Shown here in pieces: positions 62,949-64,000 of a stretch of 64,000 bases of DNA. How positions within the stretch are numbered: the stretch's first letter is position 1; the number at the start of each line of letters is the position of its first letter. The stretch lies in assembly GCF_900009145.1 (NCBI RefSeq), contig NZ_LN889803.1:306116-370115 (forward strand), given 5' to 3'. A model generated the notes under the pieces. That model saw only the letters and a list, made by a program, of their open reading frames with translations. It was not told the DNA's origin and did no database searches. The position numbers were made by a program, and so were the translations under genes. The stretch is from Planktothrix tepida PCC 9214 (GTDB lineage: Bacteria > Cyanobacteriota > Cyanobacteriia > Cyanobacteriales > Microcoleaceae).

Positions 62949-64000
62949 TTATCCGAGAACAAAATTGCTCTCACCGATCAAGCTACTATCGACTCCAAAC
63001 AGTTCAGCCAACTGTTGTTGACTACTGGCGATTTTAATCAGAGTCGAGCCGTTAAAAGAGGTAATTTCTAACTGTTCAAAAGTTAGACCTCCGGTTAAAG
63101 CGATAATATCCTCTCCGTTAGTAAAGTCGGTAATCAGGTTCTTCCCAAAACTACTAGCTAGATAGAAGCGGTCATTACCCGCACCACCTGTTAGGGTGTC
63201 ATCGCCCCCGGCTCCGACTAACCAGTCATTACCCTCACCACCAGTGAGAATATCGTTACCCTCACCGCCATCGAGGGTATCATCCCCTAAATCTCCGAAT
63301 AGGATATCATTGCCCTCATTTCCATCTACAAGGTCATTGGCTTGACCGCCATAGAGGGTGTCATTACCTGCAACACCAGACATAGTGTCTTGGTCTTCTC
63401 CACCCAAGAGCAAGTCATCACCTGCATTACCTTCTAAGACATCGCTGCCAATATCTCCGAATAGGCTGTCATTACCTTCACCGCCTCGGAGGGAGTCATC
63501 GTTTTGACCGCCAAACAGCTGATCATCACCGTCGCCTCCTTGTAAAAAGTCATCATTTTGACCGCCAAACAGGATGTTATTACCGCTATTTCCGATTAGG
63601 ACATCTTTGCCTTCATCCCCAAAAATGAGATCATTATCCTCACTACCGATAATATAATCATCTTCTTTACCGCCATGAGCGATGTCATCTCCGCTACCGA
63701 GGTCGAGGTAATCATTGCCTTTATACCCGTACACCTGATCATTTCCAGCACCTGAGTTAATCCAGTTATTCTCATCTGTGCCGAATATTTGGTCATCATT
63801 ACTCGTCCCCTGTTGGGGTTCTCCACTGGGTTCGGTTGTGTTTAACGATAGTCCAACAATAAACTTTGAGAGATCAAATACAGCCGTTGGTTGGGGTGCG
63901 GGAGTTGGTATTGGTTCCGGTGTGGGAGCGACTGTTGGTTCCGGTGTGGAAGCTAGGGTCGGTTCCGGTGTGGGAGTTGGTATTGGTTCCGGTGTGGGAG
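62949..64000 (-). CDS. RTX calcium-binding protein with proline-rich stalk (continues past the window)
   Basis: The frame is open to the last base of the window; the start lies to the right. From the window edge it reads proline-rich PTPEP repeats (63880-64000), a short spacer (AVFDLSKFIVGLS), and then about 20 RTX nonapeptides (GGEGNDILTG, GGAGDDTLTG). The C-terminal segment (LITDFTNGEDIIALTGGLTFEQL) is typical of type I secretion substrates. An internal GTG at 63734 is not a real start: coding continues upstream without a stop. Calcium would fold the repeats outside the cell. The Pro-rich region may be a flexible or periplasm-spanning stalk. Confidence 0.88.
   Translation of the reverse strand, partial: PTPEPIPTPTPEPTLASTPEPTVAPTPEPIPTPAPQPTAVFDLSKFIVGLSLNTTEPSGEPQQGTSNDDQIFGTDENNWINSGAGNDQVYGYKGNDYLDLGSGDDIAHGGKEDDYIIGSEDNDLIFGDEGKDVLIGNSGNNILFGGQNDDFLQGGDGDDQLFGGQNDDSLRGGEGNDSLFGDIGSDVLEGNAGDDLLLGGEDQDTMSGVAGNDTLYGGQANDLVDGNEGNDILFGDLGDDTLDGGEGNDILTGGEGNDWLVGAGGDDTLTGGAGNDRFYLASSFGKNLITDFTNGEDIIALTGGLTFEQLEITSFNGSTLIKIASSQQQLAELFGVDSSLIGESNFVLG

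Overview
The window reads as chromosome of a filamentous, Planktothrix- or Oscillatoria-like cyanobacterium. The evidence is its moderately AT-rich DNA, about thirty GCGATCGC (HIP1) octamers counted by eye, short tandem heptamer repeats of the TTCCCTG type, and cyanobacterial gene types: an Rre1/Ycf29 regulator, a LabA homologue, GlgA, PAS/GAF hybrid kinases and a CyaB-like adenylate cyclase. The genus is inferred, not proven.

Layout. 0-7.8 kb: signalling block with the CheB methylesterase domain, a CheC-type phosphatase, an eight-PAS hybrid histidine kinase and a REC-GGDEF diguanylate cyclase. 7.9-14.1 kb: a divergent fermentation pair, ADP-forming acyl-CoA synthetase fused to a GNAT domain opposite the bifunctional aldehyde/alcohol dehydrogenase AdhE. 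14.1-29.1 kb: surface and extracellular macromolecules: a 1602-residue sulfotransferase/glycosyltransferase fusion, a 2053-residue PPC-repeat protein with an embedded C11 (clostripain) protease, and a 1026-residue RTX adhesin-like protein. 29.3-32.5 kb: FAD reductase, a solitary TnpB element and a small secreted calcium-binding protein. 32.8-34.3 kb: glycogen synthase. 34.3-38.9 kb: an accessory island with a palindromic repeat cluster, intact and decayed toxin-antitoxin genes, and a STAND ATPase. 38.9-44.9 kb: pyrD, a multi-GAF pseudokinase and recN. 45.0-45.9 kb: a Uma2 fragment and HigBA. 46.3-58 kb: adenylate cyclase, a duplicated helical protein, ppa, panD, a metallo-beta-lactamase-fold hydrolase, a diheme cytochrome and two linked kinases. 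58.3-64 kb: leuA, labA, rre1, a thioredoxin-like ferredoxin and an RTX protein running off the right end.

How it fits together. Much of the window handles signals (cyclic di-GMP, cAMP, phosphorelay) and the cell surface (polysaccharide assembly, large calcium-dependent secreted proteins). AdhE, the acyl-CoA synthetase and GlgA point to glycogen storage and dark fermentation. The accessory island looks like a place where toxin-antitoxin modules arrive and decay. At least four gene fragments can be recognised, and three of its genes plus tnpB share a GCTATAAT promoter core. No CRISPR array, rRNA or tRNA gene was recognised.
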